From NCBI GenBank assembly GCA_030490835.1, contig CM059972.1:49951452-50015451 (forward strand): 64,000 bases of DNA, in the 5' to 3' direction. The translations under genes were made by a program, and so were the position numbers. The DNA is from Annona cherimola (Eukaryota; Streptophyta; Magnoliopsida; Magnoliales; Annonaceae). Position 1 is the first letter of the stretch; each line of letters opens with the position of its first letter. The notes under the pieces were generated by a model that worked only from the letters and a program-made list of their open reading frames with translations, had not been told where the DNA came from and did not search any database. Below, piece after piece: positions 45,569-58,065 of this stretch.

Positions 45569-46920
45569 GTAAGTAAACAAACCCAGGAAGAGCAGAAAAG
45601 GCAATTGCTTTCTTTCTTGCTTCAACTGTTTTTTATTTTATTTTATTTTAAAAAATATAATTTATTACAGTGCATAAGCTTTGATTTGCTTGGCGGATGA
45701 TACCCGGCCTATTTAATTTTTACCATTGCTAGCTAGCATCTTAATTAATTTATGGTGTTGCTGCCCACCTACAAACTTATATATAACACGTACTTGCATA
45801 CCCTTAATTCAACGCCTGCATAATGGATTCGTTGGCTGTCGGATTCATCTCGTCCACACACTCATCAGTCTACATATGTATGTATAGTCATCACTTGTAA
45901 GTGGTTAGCAGCAGCCGCACTGCACAGCACCGCTTGTGGAATTAGGTATGAACGATGGGCAAGTCTTCTTCCAAATTCAAAAGGCGGCCTTGGCCACCAT
46001 ACCGTGAATGACGGTTTGATTGCCAGCCTTCTATTAATGATGGCCAACTAATTAATTAATTCTATCTGTTAGCCTAGCCTAGCTAGCTTAGCCAATGAAG
46101 CGACTTCAATTCGAGTCTAGTCGAGCCCAAGCAGGTGCTAGAGATCCATGATTCCACTCTCCAAGGAGTTGTTGTCTCCCACGCACGAGTAATCGAGAAT
46201 TATCTTCTCCTGCTATTCATATAAGCATTATCCATTCATTAAGCAAAAATTTGGACAAAATTAGTTAGAATAATTGATTGTGTTGTAAAAAGTTAAGATC
46301 TTGTAAAGTATGATTTTAAAATGTAATAATAAAAAAATTCTAGGGTGGCTGGTTAGCAACTCTTGCACCCTTAACCCATACCAGCATATTTGTTTACCTA
46401 AAAATTTTTCAAGCTAAAATTTTTCTATTTAAAATTTTTTACTCTCCGTAATTATTTTATTTTTTAATATTTTCATATATAATTATCCTACTTTTCAATC
46501 ATTTATATACAACTACTAATACAATTATCCTATTTATTTTAACATTATTCTCTTTATTTCTTATCATTACCCACATCATTTTTTCCTATTTCAAAAACTT
46601 TTATACAAAAAAAATTCATTCAAAAATTTTATTATTTACCGGACACACCTTACGTATCTGCCAATGAACAATCAAACATTTTCCATGATTACATCGAACG
46701 TACGGAATAAGCGTGGAGAAAATGTTTTTTGAAAATAGTCCAATGACAAAATTAATTTACTAAATTTTTTATAAAAGTAATTAACCCTTTTATTAACTGC
46801 ATAGTTCATCGAAGTTAGATATCCGAAAATGCTATAAATGGGGGCAACAAAATTTTATTTTCTGGTTCAAATTACTAAGAGGTACGTACTGCTGGTTGTT
46901 TAATTTGATATGCATGACAG
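45569..46920 (+). other. Intron 1 of the carboxypeptidase-like gene
   Basis: The intron is 1,352 bp with GT (45569) and AG (46919-46920) ends and phase 1. It contains a small AT-rich inverted-repeat element near 46370-46655. Nothing else is recognised. Confidence 0.85.
46370..46655. mobile_element. MITE-like AT-rich element, copy 1 (intron 1)
   Basis: This block resembles 47625-47900 in order and wording: AAAATTTTTC, ...TTTTCTAT..., ACTCTC(T/C)...ATAAT, TTTCAATCATTTATA, CATCATTTT, CATTTCAAAAACTTT. The ends are roughly inverted (TTTACCTAAAAATTTTT against AAAAATTTTATTATTTACC). No target duplication was established. Confidence 0.5.
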
Positions 46921-47028
46921 GTCCTGGTTGTTCTTCCGTGGGCTACGGAGCAACCCAGGAGATAGGTCCCTTCATCATCGACTCAGATGGACGTGGGCTC
47001 AAATTCAATCCTGACGCATGGAATAAAG
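46921..47028 (+). CDS. Serine carboxypeptidase-like protein, exon 2
   Basis: The exon is 108 bp, completing Gly109 and encoding [17 protein letters not shown] onwards to AWNK. Joined to exon 1 it gives the S10 signature [13 protein letters not shown], whose GGPGC segment forms part of the oxyanion-hole region in this family. The acceptor is TGACAG at 46915-46920 and the donor AAAG|GTCAAC at 47029, leaving phase 1. The exon is intact, and its size and splice positions fit plant carboxypeptidase-like genes. Confidence 0.9.
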
Positions 47029-47624
47029 GTCAACTGCCTTTGTAGTTATTTTTTATTTTATGGTTTCTGACTTCTAATTAATTAAACACATGACATTCAT
47101 ATTATTGAGTTCCACTTTTATTAAATTTCATTTTTACGCAACCTCATCCATTCTTTTATGTTGATAATTGATGTAAATCGGTTCCTTCACTCGAGCTAAC
47201 TGCATCGGATATCTTCTTCAGTCTTAGGTAAGTTTAAGCTAGAGCATACAGTCAAGGAAGGATACTTCTTATGCCACCGATGGCTAGGAAGGCTCCCGCC
47301 GTAGCAACAACGGTTTGCTCCTTGGGCTCGTCTACACCACATCTTACTTCATCCATTATATCTAAAAGCATTTATATTGTCCTGAAAATCCAATTATTTG
47401 TATAGTATCATTATATATAATATATACATATGCATTTTACTTTAGACATTATTAACTAATGAATGGAGTGTATACATAAATATATTGTCTCAAACCTCTG
47501 AAAACCGGTTCTATGAATTTGAATTCATGAGAATATAATGGTTGACATTGTTTAACATCATTTATTCTCACTGCAACAAATGCTTATATATATTAATCTG
47601 TTTGCACTTATTAACTTTTTTTTT

Positions 47625-47905
47625 TATAAGATGTGTCTATTTGATTATAAAATTTTTCAACAAAAAATTTTCTATCCGAAAATTTTCACTCTCTATAATC
47701 TCTTTATTTTTAAAATTATTTCTTTCCATCTTTACCCTTTTTTCAATCATTTATGCAAAACTAATGATATAGCTAATGTATCTATTTTAAGTTTATTTTA
47801 TTTGCTTCTCATCGTTATCTCTATTATATCACATCATTTTATTCCATTTCAAAAACTTTAACACCAAAAAATTTTCTTAAAACTTTCTCCCAAATACGTC
47901 CATAA
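47625..47905. mobile_element. MITE-like AT-rich element, copy 2 (intron 2)
   Basis: This is a relative of 46370-46655, with a TGTGTCTATTTGATTATAAAA left end. That end resembles the reverse complement of the right end of copy 1 (TTTATTATTTACCGGACACA). Confidence 0.5.
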
Positions 47906-48131
47906 TAAAAAGCCCACAAGCCCATACCCACTGTCCATCAGGATAACCGAGTACGGGCCCACGACCAATCTTTTCTTTTTTGATATTAAAAGGGTCAAAT
48001 GCCCCAAACCCCAAACTCCCACTCCTGATCGGGGAGGGAATAGAGGCACGGTAACACTTTCAACCACCATTTATTGAAATCATACGATCATTACATACAA
48101 CATTATAGATGCATGCCGATGGCTCTTACCA

Positions 48132-48880
48132 TCAGACATTTTTTTGTCCAAAACCGTCTAATGCAAACTGCACTAATAATTGGGCCGCTTGATTGCCTCG
48201 CCTCATTATATGGAGAAATGAGATCCCATCTCTATCTTTAATCATATTTTTAATTTCCTTAATCATCCCCTGAGCAGCTGATCTAATCAACGTGTCAGTT
48301 TGCATATAGGAAAGGACATATATTGTTTTGGTTCTAAACGATATGGGCTCGGTTCTCCTTATCCTCATTTGATAACTGCCTTTCAACAAAATCTACAATT
48401 CTATTCAAATTTCTTAACTTTGTTGATTTAAGGATGACCTTGAAGTAATTAGTTGCCACTTTTTCTTTCTCACTCTACTTAAAGACATGACTCCCTCCTT
48501 GTTTTGTAAAGCTTCTATGAAGTTTCATCTTTGCCTTTCTGACATAGCCTGAAAAATAGGAAGTATTCTTATCTCTATATTTACCGCCAATGAACTTTAG
48601 ACCTTAGCTGTTAGAATATTTCTTCATCTTTAAGAGGAGAATTAATTTTTCCTTTGATTTTAAAAATTTTCCATTCCTATAGTCTGAGGGAGGAAATCTT
48701 TGAGTTTCTTGAGATTTTTTTGATGCCTCGGGATCACCTTTCATAAGTTGCTTCTTGGCATTCGGTTCCAAATATCTTGCTTTTTACTACACTGTTCAAT
48801 CTGATGCTTCACATTTTCCAATCCTGACCTTTGTCCTTTGTAATACTGATATCTAAAAAAACCATTCTGGGCTTTTGGGT
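48132..48880 (-). pseudogene. LINE (L1-type) ORF2 3' part: linker and RNase H remnant
   Basis: On the minus strand, 48430-48860 gives NTSYFSGYVRKAKMKLHRSF, like the segment between endonuclease and RT in plant L1 elements. 48132-48389 ends with EIKNMIKDRDGISFLHIMRR and GNQAAQLLVQFALDGFG, typical of the LINE RNase H C-terminus (family consensus HV.R..N..AD.LA). The RT that should lie between them is deleted, and stops are present. Together with 57520-59780 it forms one LINE split by later insertions. Confidence 0.65.
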
Positions 48881-48887
48881 TATAGGT

Positions 48888-49017
48888 CCAACAGTGCGAT
48901 ATTTTAAAATGTGTCGCATTATGTTTAAGCTTAGATCCACTTATAAATTTTCAGTAACTCTCTCCCATTTTCGATGTAAGATTTAGTTTTGGGTTGTTAT
49001 AAGCCCATCAGCTTCTG
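48888..49017 (-). repeat. Terminal repeat of a possible TRIM-like element, left copy
   Basis: The stretch from TTATAGGTCCAACAG, through ATTTTAAAATGTGTCGCAT and ACTCTCTCCCATTTTCGATG, to GGGTTGTTATA resembles 49150-49194 joined to 56826-56942 (TTATAGGTTCAACAG, ATTTTAAAACACGTCACAT, ACTCTCTCTTTTTCAGTG, GGCTATTACA). The two are about 150-170 bp long and about 130 bp apart once the solo LTR is removed. They are bounded like a short LTR (minus-strand TGTAATAG / TATAACAA start). Classification is tentative. Confidence 0.4.
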
Positions 49018-49189
49018 CCTAATTTGTCATCGAACCACATCTCAACTTAACTCTGGGCTCCTGCCTACTCATCTCAACTCTAGACCTATATCATATATTT
49101 ACCGGAGGATTTGCTCTCCAAACCCAAAAATGCTATCCTGGGCCTGTGAGTTATAGGTTCAACAGTTTGATGTTATCTGTTCTGGCTTA

Positions 49190-49194
49190 ACAAC
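49190..49194. repeat. Target-site duplication ACAAC (left)
   Basis: ACAAC at 49190-49194 and 56821-56825 flanks the solo gypsy LTR. Confidence 0.85.
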
Positions 49195-49817
49195 TGTGGC
49201 GCCCCAAACCGAGACGTTACTTCCTTACCTCAAGACCTTATCGATTGGTAAATGTGAATCAGGATTATTGCCCTGATCATGCGGCGGGTTCTTAATTGGA
49301 TCTCATCCAAATTTTTTTTTTGTTCGTCGTCGTTTTCTTCACGTTCTACATCACTCATTCATATATTTACATTTCACACCATTATTCATCAATCATTTCT
49401 TTAAAATCAACATCATACATTATACAAGCGGCAATACACTTGTAATAAATTTCATCATCTCATTCATAGCATCTCTTCATACTTTTCTATAATGACATTT
49501 ACATTTCCACAGATACATACATTCAATCATTGAATCACATAGAACTTATAATTCTAAATAGGTTCATATACATCAACATACCTTAGCACTTCAAACCATG
49601 CTATCCCATTTCTTATAGCCCACTTGGCTACCATCACGTATCTTTCTTCTCCTGCTTAGGTTCGCAACCTCTTGAGTTTCCCGGTACCTGTCTAAGGTTT
49701 GGAAAAACAAAACGTGAGTGACAACTCAGTAAGTAAGCATTTTATCTTTTAGGGCAAGACTTCCTTGAAAATCATTTCATTAAACATCTTGAACACCTTT
49801 TTCTTGAGGACATTTAT

Positions 49818-51540
49818 TGTTGGTCCCGAGTTAATGGCAAAACCCAAGAGGGGAGGGGTGAATTGGGTTCTTATAAAATTCTTTGGTAAATTAAAAACTT
49901 AACCCCTTGAAAGTTTAATCCCCTTGATTGATGAAATGAAATGGAAAGCAATATAATGCAGAGAGCAGAAATATAAATCAAGCACACAAGATTTTTATAG
50001 TAGTTCGGGCAACCTCCCTACTCCACTCTTCCAAGCTCACACTCCTTGTGACTTGGGTTCCACTATTGTATTCCTCAAATACAATTAGAGTTACTGCTCT
50101 CTTCTAGATTCCAGCTCTAGGGGGCTTCAACAAATCTCAGCACAAGTAGGTGATGAGTTCCACTCCAATCACACACTACTTTGCTTACACTTGATATTAG
50201 TTCCTCAAACTAAATCAAGTTTAATACAAACAAATGTAATAACAAAGGAATCTACACGTTACAGTTGTGTAGAAGCAGTTTGGCGCAGAGAAGAACTCGT
50301 AGAATTGGCTTTGAAGATTCAGAAGTTGAGCTCTAGCAGTTTGAAGCAAAGTTCTTCTTCTTTGGATTTGCTTGATCTCTTTAATGCTCTTGAAGATGGG
50401 AGTTATGCACACTTAATGATTTTCAGCTACTTCCCTCGTCCACAATGAATGACTTTTATAATTGTGGAGGGAATCCGAACGTTTGAAGGTAGGTGGCGCG
50501 CATTTAATGCGCCAACGTTCGAATAATTTCCGACCGTTGCGACCCAAGTCGCAGGCGGAGTCGACTTCGGATGCGACTTCGCCCAAGTCGCAGATGGAGT
50601 CGACTTCGGGTGCGACTTCGCCTTCCGTAGCGACTTCAAGTTCCAGGTCGGGTCGACTTGGGTATCGACTTGACCCAAGTCGCAAGTGGAGTCGACTTCG
50701 GTGTGCGACTTCACTTCGTCAATTGGCTTGATGCACTTGAAAATTTGTTTGCTTGGTTCCTTCATTTCCTTTTGGATCATTGTCTTCTATTTAGCTTGCT
50801 TTCATTTATTCTATGTTCAAGCCTTGAATCCATGAGAACTTGAACAACCTTCTTGGTTGAGTTTATGCATCTTGCTTGAACTTGGATTGGTCTTCAATTT
50901 TTGTAGACCTTGTGAATCTTGGAGCTTTGATTTATGCAATTTGCTTTCTTTTGATATTAGTCTTCGTATCTTGGATTTCTTCATCTTGAAATGTACTTGA
51001 AGCTTTGCCTTGGACTTGATAAACTTAATTTGATAATGAGCTTGTATCCTTGATTTGGTCTTGAGAGATCTTAAGTTGATCTTGGAAATGAGCTTGAATC
51101 TGCATCCTTGAACTTAGAATACCTCAAGTTGAACTTGGGGTCGACTTCGTCTACGACTTTACCCAAGTCGCAAATGGAGTCGACTTCGTTTGCGACTTCG
51201 GTATCTTTCTCTCCCAAATTCAACTCTGGAGTGATTTTGGCATCTGAAGTCGATGCTGGAGTCGACTTCGTTTGCGACTTGGCTTCCCAAGTCGCAAGTG
51301 GAGTCGACTTGGCCTGCGACTTCACCTGCTCTTCTTCCAATTTCAACTCTGGACGAATTTGACTCCTTGAAGTCGATGTTGGAGTCGACTTGGGGAACAA
51401 CTTGGCCTTCCATGCTCTATTTTCTTCAAATGTATATGCCTTAAACACTTCCACAAACATGTTAGTAGCTAAGACTTACTAAAATTGATTTGTTAATCAT
51501 CAAAACATAGATTTATCTTATTTTCCACATATTTCCAACA
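49818..51540 (-). mobile_element. Solo LTR of Copia (SIRE-like) element
   Basis: It runs from TGTTGGTCCCGAG to TTTCCAACA on the plus strand, so it is reversed relative to 25176-26838. It is 1,723 bp, flanked by TTTAT at 49813-49817 and 51541-51545. It has the same organisation: a TATA box on the minus strand (50453-50462), GTCGAC dyad clusters at 50540-50710 and 51130-51400, and the CCCCTAGAGCTGGAATCTAG segment near 50105. The 51.1-51.4 kb cluster differs in sequence from the other copies. Confidence 0.95.
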
Positions 51541-51962
51541 TTTATATGTCCTAAAACATTATCATGAAATTGTTTGTTCATGAGGACAATTCTATGTCCT
51601 TGAACATTATCATAAAATATTTATTCTTAAAAATCATTTACAAGCCATCTCTGGGCTTGTTAAGGCAAAACATCAATGTTTTACCCTCTTTAATTAATCT
51701 TCATTTGTCTTGAGTGAACATTTCCAATGTTCCAAGACATTTACATAAAACCATCTTTTACCAGTGGACGTTTTACGTCCAAAACATTTTTCTCGTAGAT
51801 CATTTGGCAAAGAAGGACATTCTCATATCCTAAAACATCATTTACATAAGCCTTTCTCGGCAAAGGATATTTTTATGTCCAAAAATATTTTTCATCATAA
51901 ATCCTTTAGCCAAGAGACATTTAATGTCTTAAAACATTTTTGACATAGCTTCCTTTGGTAAT

Positions 51963-52074
51963 GGACATTCATATGTCCTAAAACTCCTTTTTATTAAAAC
52001 ACTTTGGCATTGGACATTCTCATGTCCATAAACACTTTTCATTAGGCTCTTGAATAATGGACATTCTTATGTCC
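51963..52074 (-). repeat. Palindrome array in the solo gypsy LTR
   Basis: GGACATTCATATGTCC (51963), GGACATTCTCATGTCC (52012) and GGACATTCTTATGTCC (52059) are spaced 49 and 47 bp. Weaker copies extend back to about 51720. It corresponds to 18372-18639. Confidence 0.75.
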
Positions 52075-55000
52075 AAAAACAAGTTTAACATAAATCCTTT
52101 TCATAATTCCCGTCTTGGAGCTTGTTTATAACAAACAAGGCATATAAGATACATAAACCATTTCCATAAATGCATTTGCATAAAAATATTTTCTTTTATT
52201 CCTGTTATTTACTCTTTTGTGTAAAACACCCTTTCTTTTAGGGTAACTTATACATAATAGCTCATAAAAATCCAATTTATGATAACTTTTTCATATAAAT
52301 GCTTTTATATCCCAATCTTTGGGCTTTTCAAAAGTAAAACATAAGCAAATGCATTTCTCTCCATCCAGTAGTGACACTTAGCAAGTGATCATGCTATCTT
52401 TTGGAAGAGAATCCTTATCAGCAAGCTAGCCAGGCGGCTGTTCCTTTATCTTGCTCCCATCTCAGGGAGGGCGCCGCTGGCACTCCTGTCATCCCTTAGC
52501 GACTTGGCCTTATGTAGAGTGGGCTCTGGTCATCCCAACCGTACTCTACAACCGGTCTATTCCTTGTATTGGTGCACCATACATTATCCTGACGGACTGC
52601 AGTCCGTTTGGTTTAAAGAACCACAGACCGCAGCCAATGTCCTTTTAAACCGGGATCACAGACCTCTGTCTGCATCCATAACACAAAAAAAATCTTAGAC
52701 CGAAGTCTATATCTTTAAAAATTATTTTTTTAAAAAAAACATATCACAGACCGCAGTCCGTGTCAACTTGTAAGCGAGCGCACCCACTTTAACAAGTTGT
52801 TATTTAAAATCTAATTTTAGGATGACCTTCCTAAAATTCTGTTAGAAACATTTTGAGTAAAACATTTTGATAAACATTTAAAATGTTTAAAAAATAATAC
52901 ATCTTAAAATCCTTATAAAAGAATTTCAAAACCTTTGAATTTTCAAAATTAAACCATTTTATGAAATCAACCTAGGAGGTTGGTCATCCTTAAATCCCTT
53001 TCAACACATCTGTATAAACATTTTTCAAGATATTTTCAACATAGATTTCCTTATCTAAAGGAAATCAAAACTTTTTGAATATCATTTCAAAACATACGGG
53101 ATATGTTCAAATTATCATTTATAATTAAATATTTTGACATAAAAAAATTAATCTTTTTCTTTTATAAGCTTAATCATTTATCATAAACATCATAAGAAAA
53201 CTCAAAACTTATATGATAATATTTCTTTATTAAAAAGGTCAAAATTCTCTTTTTCTTATAAAGTCCTTTTGAAAACAACATCATAAATAATTTGCTTACT
53301 TGAAAACAAATTCTTGAAATCATCGGCATAAAATATAAAAATCCGTTAAAATTAATATCACGGAGAACTTGCTTACTCATAAGCAAATTTCTCAATTTCA
53401 TTAATATAAAGCATTGCCAATCCATGGCAACACTTGTGGTAAAAAAAGAAAACGTTGCTTGCTTCCCATGAAGCGAACCTTAAGGCTTTTTCTTAAGCCA
53501 TCCTTTTTCAAAACTTACGACTTTTTATTAAAGCCGTCATTTTCAAAACATGTGGCTTTTCATTAAAGCCATCAATTTCTATAATTTGAGCTTGCCCGTT
53601 TGTTTAAAACATAATCATAAAAATATCAACATAACATCATAAATTATTTTAGCACATAAGGAGAAATAAATGATTTCAAAAGTTCGCTTGCTTACCTGAG
53701 ATCGCCATAATCCTTTTCTTCCATTCTTTTCCTTTGCTTTTGCCTAAATAAATGAAAATAACATTTCATTTATTTGCATCATCTTCAAATACTTATTTTC
53801 CTTAGATTTTCTAACCTACATAAATCCATTTAGACTAGCTTAACCCACTTGTCTTTTAAGTCGGGTATTCATACTTAGCAACATAACCTATACATATCAA
53901 TCATCCATTCATTCATTTTAATATCCTTTTGTAGGGTAACCTTACATAAATATAATAATCACTCATTAAATCATTATTTGGAGGTTCATTACCTCCATTT
54001 ATCATTTTTAACATAGTTTTCATTTTTTCACACATCGGTGCTCATTTTAAGCACTTAGTTGCTAACTTAGGTATCATATAATAATCTCAAATTTTGAGAT
54101 TATCATTATTTAAATAAAACAGCAACCTAATCCACGTGTTCCAATCATATTTTTATGCATTTTTACATTTTAACACTTCACATAATCCATTTATCATTTT
54201 CAACATCAAAACATGAAAATCGGGTCTTATACGTAACCCTAAGTTCCATTCTTTCTAAAACTCACCTTTAATAGGTTAAATCCTCATAATAATTTATTAT
54301 AATTGTTTATATCCCATTGTAAGTTAAATTCCATCACAAAAATCTGAAATTTAACATTTATCTTGATTTATTCCTTAAGCTGTCCCTAATGCTGAATTCA
54401 GGCACACTGAATTCTCAAAATCTTGAATTAACATCAAATCAAGTAGTTTTGATCTGAAATTTCTATCATACCTTAATAAATTCATTAATTAACCAAAATA
54501 AATATTTCCAGCACAAAAAATTAAGCATTTATATTTATTTTGGTATTTTTACCTTGCTGGACAACAGCATCCATTTTCAAATAGTCCAAATCACGTTAAT
54601 TATGGGGTATATTTATACCCATAAAAATCTAATTTTTATTTTATTAGTGTGATAATAAATATATATTATATATCCTGTAAAATTTTAGCTCAAAATTCCT
54701 TGTATAAAAATTATTAAAAATCATTTGGTACTGCTGATCTTGACACCGGTTCAACCCTGTTCAAGTTGATTTTCTAGGATTTTTAATTTCCAACATGCTT
54801 ATCATTTTGAGCAAAAGCTTGGGTCGTTCCTTAATCATCCCAAAATGAATCTTCTCACAAATTTTCATGATACAATTAGTTCATTTACTATTTATTCCAT
54901 ATTTTTCTTTCCTAGTTCAGATTTACTACACTTAAGTGTAGATTAGATGATATGGGTTGATTAATCCCCAAATTAAACTTTATAAATCAACTTATATAAT

Positions 55001-57090
55001 TCATATAATCATGAATCATCATATAATCATAATTAAACATCAAAACAGCAACATCACATAGGATTTAAGAAAATTTCAGTTATGATTTTCAACCCATAAT
55101 CAAAGGGTATACTTACTTGGAATTGAATCAACTTGAACTCCATTTTTTCTAGCTTGGTTCCTCTTCTTTCTTCCCATTTTTCCTTCTCATTTTCTCCTCT
55201 TTTCCTCCTCCTCATGCTGCTGGAATGGGGACGTGAAGAGCTGCCTTGCTTGGGAATTTTTCCCATTTTTATTTTCTCTCTTTCTCTCTCCTATCCATAT
55301 GGACTGTCACCCTTGGTGTAGCTGGATTTCCAGATTTGTGGGCCCCACTTTTTACTTTATTTAAAGCATGATTAAGAAATTCTTATCCCCTATTGCTTAC
55401 ATGGAAAAATGTGGTCCATTTAAATTAGTAAATTATTTTTAATAAATCCATTAAAATCCTCATCATTAATGGACAAAATCTGTCCACAAGATGCAACGTC
55501 CATTTTTTGCCATTTTTTTCCACGAATTTTTACTTTAATTTATGGATAATTAACTACCCTAGGTAGTAGCCTAATTATGGGACCATTTAGCTTATTAAAA
55601 AAAATAATAAAAAATCACATTCCTGCCTTGGACGTCCACTTTTCCAAGCTGTCCATTTCATGCTCTTGTAATTCAACGTCAATTGCAGCAACTTTTGTGC
55701 CATTTTCCACACCTAATTTCCACTTTAATTAATGATTATTTAATTAACCTAGTTAGTACCTCATTTAGGAGTCAAATTAGCTATTAAAAAAATTAATAAA
55801 AAATCCAAAAAGCTGCCTTTACCGTGACCTCTCCCTTGCTCCATAATGCTGTCCACTTGGTGGGGTTCACTTATCATGAACTTTTTGGCATTTTCTTAGC
55901 ATAAAAATCAACCCAAATCTCGTCCACATCTCCCCCTAGCTGCCTAGGTCATTTAAATACACATTTTTCATTTTTAAAAATTAAAAAAAATCAAGTATAT
56001 GGCCCCTTGATCTTCCACATGTATGGCCACCTTTTCAAGCTCTTTCGAGCTAATCCAATAACCTTTAAATCATGTCATTAATCACTGGATTTTATCATGG
56101 ATTTTGTCAATTAAATTAATTCATAAATTTCATGTGTAATTGCCTCCTTTTGACACCTCATTTATGACATTAATCATATAGTTAACCACCTTACTTTAAC
56201 ATAAACACAAGCGTACATTTTTGGTGCACAAAAATCAATAATATATACCCATTTTCATGCAACCTATATCCCATAATCATTACCTTAATCCAAGACTCTC
56301 ATTGCATGGATCTCATAATTTTAACCGTCAATTTCAAATTTCATCTTAATCCGACTTTTCTAGCTCAAATTATGACCATTTGAATTTTTGAATGGTGATG
56401 ATCAATTTTCACCTTAATTTTATCCTTATTTTCATAATCCATTATTTCCATAAGATTAAGCACAAAATTATGTGCTGACCTTTCAATTTTCATCTTAACC
56501 CACCTTCCCGGCGTCAAGTTATGCATTTTCTAGCATTTGCTACCTTAACTCCATAATTACCAACATAATCTCCATAAATTAAATCTTAATATATGAGGTA
56601 ATTATCCTCAATATATTTTCATTTCCTAATCTTCATTAAGTCTCTTTATTCACATTGACCCATATCGGCTTATATTGATCATTCATCATTATTTGCCCTA
56701 ATTGCAATAAATCATCAATATTGCTTAGGAAAATCATTTATAATTTCACTAAACCATACATGATCCATTTATATATGCCGAATGCATATATGTAAGCCTT
56801 ACTTGGGTCCGGGTATCACAACAACTCAATTGCACCATTTTAAAACACGTCACATGCTATTTAAGTTTAAACCTACTAATAAACCTCAAGAACTCTCTCT
56901 TTTTCAGTGTGGGATTTGATTCTAGGCTATTACATATCTTCCTTCTTCCAGCCACATCTCCTACGTGATTCTTTTAACAGCCTCATCTCTTGACTAGAAT
57001 AATACATATTTGAAGTCTTTTGGAATCTTGGTGTGTCCTTTCTAGCATCCAGAGTTAATTTGAGTGGACAATGATATGAGAATGTACACA

Positions 57091-57464
57091 TGTTAGGACC
57101 CGGGCCCATTGCCTCACTCTATTGCCCCACACTAGCCTCATCTAGGTTGGCCCCTTCGGACCAGGTCCAACTTACCAGCCCATACTAGCCCCAAAGGTAT
57201 TGTCCTAAGGCCCAGCCCAAGTATCAAGATCATAGCCCCCACTGTAGTTGACATCACTTGAACTCCAGAGCTTGGTATTTGTTGGTTTCTAGAACCACGC
57301 CTCTCACCAACTGAGCATACTTGTGCTGGGCCTTAGGACAATACCTTTGGCACTAGTATGGGCTAGTAGCTTGGACCCAGTCTAGAGGGGCCGACCTAAA
57401 GGGGCCGACCTAAATGATACTAGAGTGGGGCACTAGAGTGAGACAACAGGCCCGGGTCCTAACA
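57091..57464. mobile_element. Fold-back (MITE-like) element with long terminal inverted repeats
   Basis: It begins TGTTAGGACCCGGGCC and ends GGCCCGGGTCCTAACA, perfect inverted copies. The inversion continues inward with changes (CTCACTCTA, GCCCCAC, TAGGTTGGCCCC against GGGGCCGACCTA, GTGGGGC, TAGAGTGAG). A second inner pair, AAAGGTATTGTCCTAAGGCC and GGCCTTAGGACAATACCTTT (57196 and 57335), is also perfect. It has no ORF. It sits inside the LINE, downstream of its endonuclease. Flanking ACA on both sides may be a 3-bp target duplication. Confidence 0.75.
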
Positions 57465-57519
57465 ACAGGCAAGGTGTCTGACATGCGCAAGTGTAAAACA
57501 ACTTATCCATGTACTATTA

Positions 57520-58010
57520 TCCAACCCCCTACCCTTGCTTCTACTTTGTTCATCCCCCTCCTTCAATTCCACTAAGTCATAGCAGGTCCTACAAATGGCA
57601 AATCTTCAAATTTATAGTGATCAATCACTGCATCTGTCTTTCCAGTTTGTAAGTACTACTAACATACTTCGATGATCCCAACACCTTGTTGAAGTCCCCA
57701 CTAACAAGTGAGGGCATGCAAACCGAGCTTCTTAAATGTCGCAGAAGTTATTAGGATTCAAGCCTTCTAATTCTTTCTGGATGTCTTTAAAAACTAGTGA
57801 ATCACTGCAAATTACCACCTCATTAATTTGCGACCATGCCATTAATATGATTACTGGAAAATGACATCACCTTTGTTTCCACTTCCTTCTTCCACATATG
57901 AGCAAGTCCATCTCTTTGTCATTCACCTTAGTTTACAAAAGGAAGACTAACTTGGGATCTTGTTTCTTAAATAAATCGAGCAAATTTTGAATTGCTTGAG
58001 ATCTCGATCG
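57520..58010 (-). pseudogene. LINE (L1-type) ORF2 endonuclease remnant
   Basis: On the minus strand, 57720-57690 encodes SLVSGDFNKVLGSSK, the GDFN motif of the AP-endonuclease domain. Upstream (57990-57900) is QAIQNLLDLFKKQDPKLVFL followed by a stop and TKVNDKEM, like the ET motif region. Downstream is RQMQ, a stop and DLL...LSGIEGGG, like the usual RQM..F..DL...G blocks. Stops are frequent, so it is dead. Confidence 0.7.
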
Positions 58011-58065
58011 AACTAAGTTGCAATCTTAGCTTCTGTTTTCAATACAAAACCTCTATCCAGGTATT

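Larger units (their letters stand above)
49195..56820 (-). mobile_element. Solo LTR of chromovirus-like gypsy element, with nested Copia solo LTR
   Basis: It starts TGTGGCGCCCCAAACC and ends GGGTATCACA on the plus strand and is flanked by ACAAC duplications. Net of the nested Copia LTR it is about 5.9 kb. It is the reverse-orientation relative of 14866-19393, with which it shares the terminal sequence, the palindrome array (51545-52080) and the GACTGC(G/A)GTC repeats (52595-52765). No primer site or coding region adjoins it, so the interior was lost by LTR recombination. Confidence 0.85.

Noticed and set aside
47150..47340. Less AT-rich patch in intron 2 that could be an alternative exon
   Set aside because: Exon 2 joins exon 3 directly in frame. 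The patch has stops in the needed frame and no carboxypeptidase similarity.
48888..49017. Cassandra-type TRIM with a 5S rRNA promoter
   Set aside because: I could not see the conserved 5S-like sequence that marks Cassandra LTRs.
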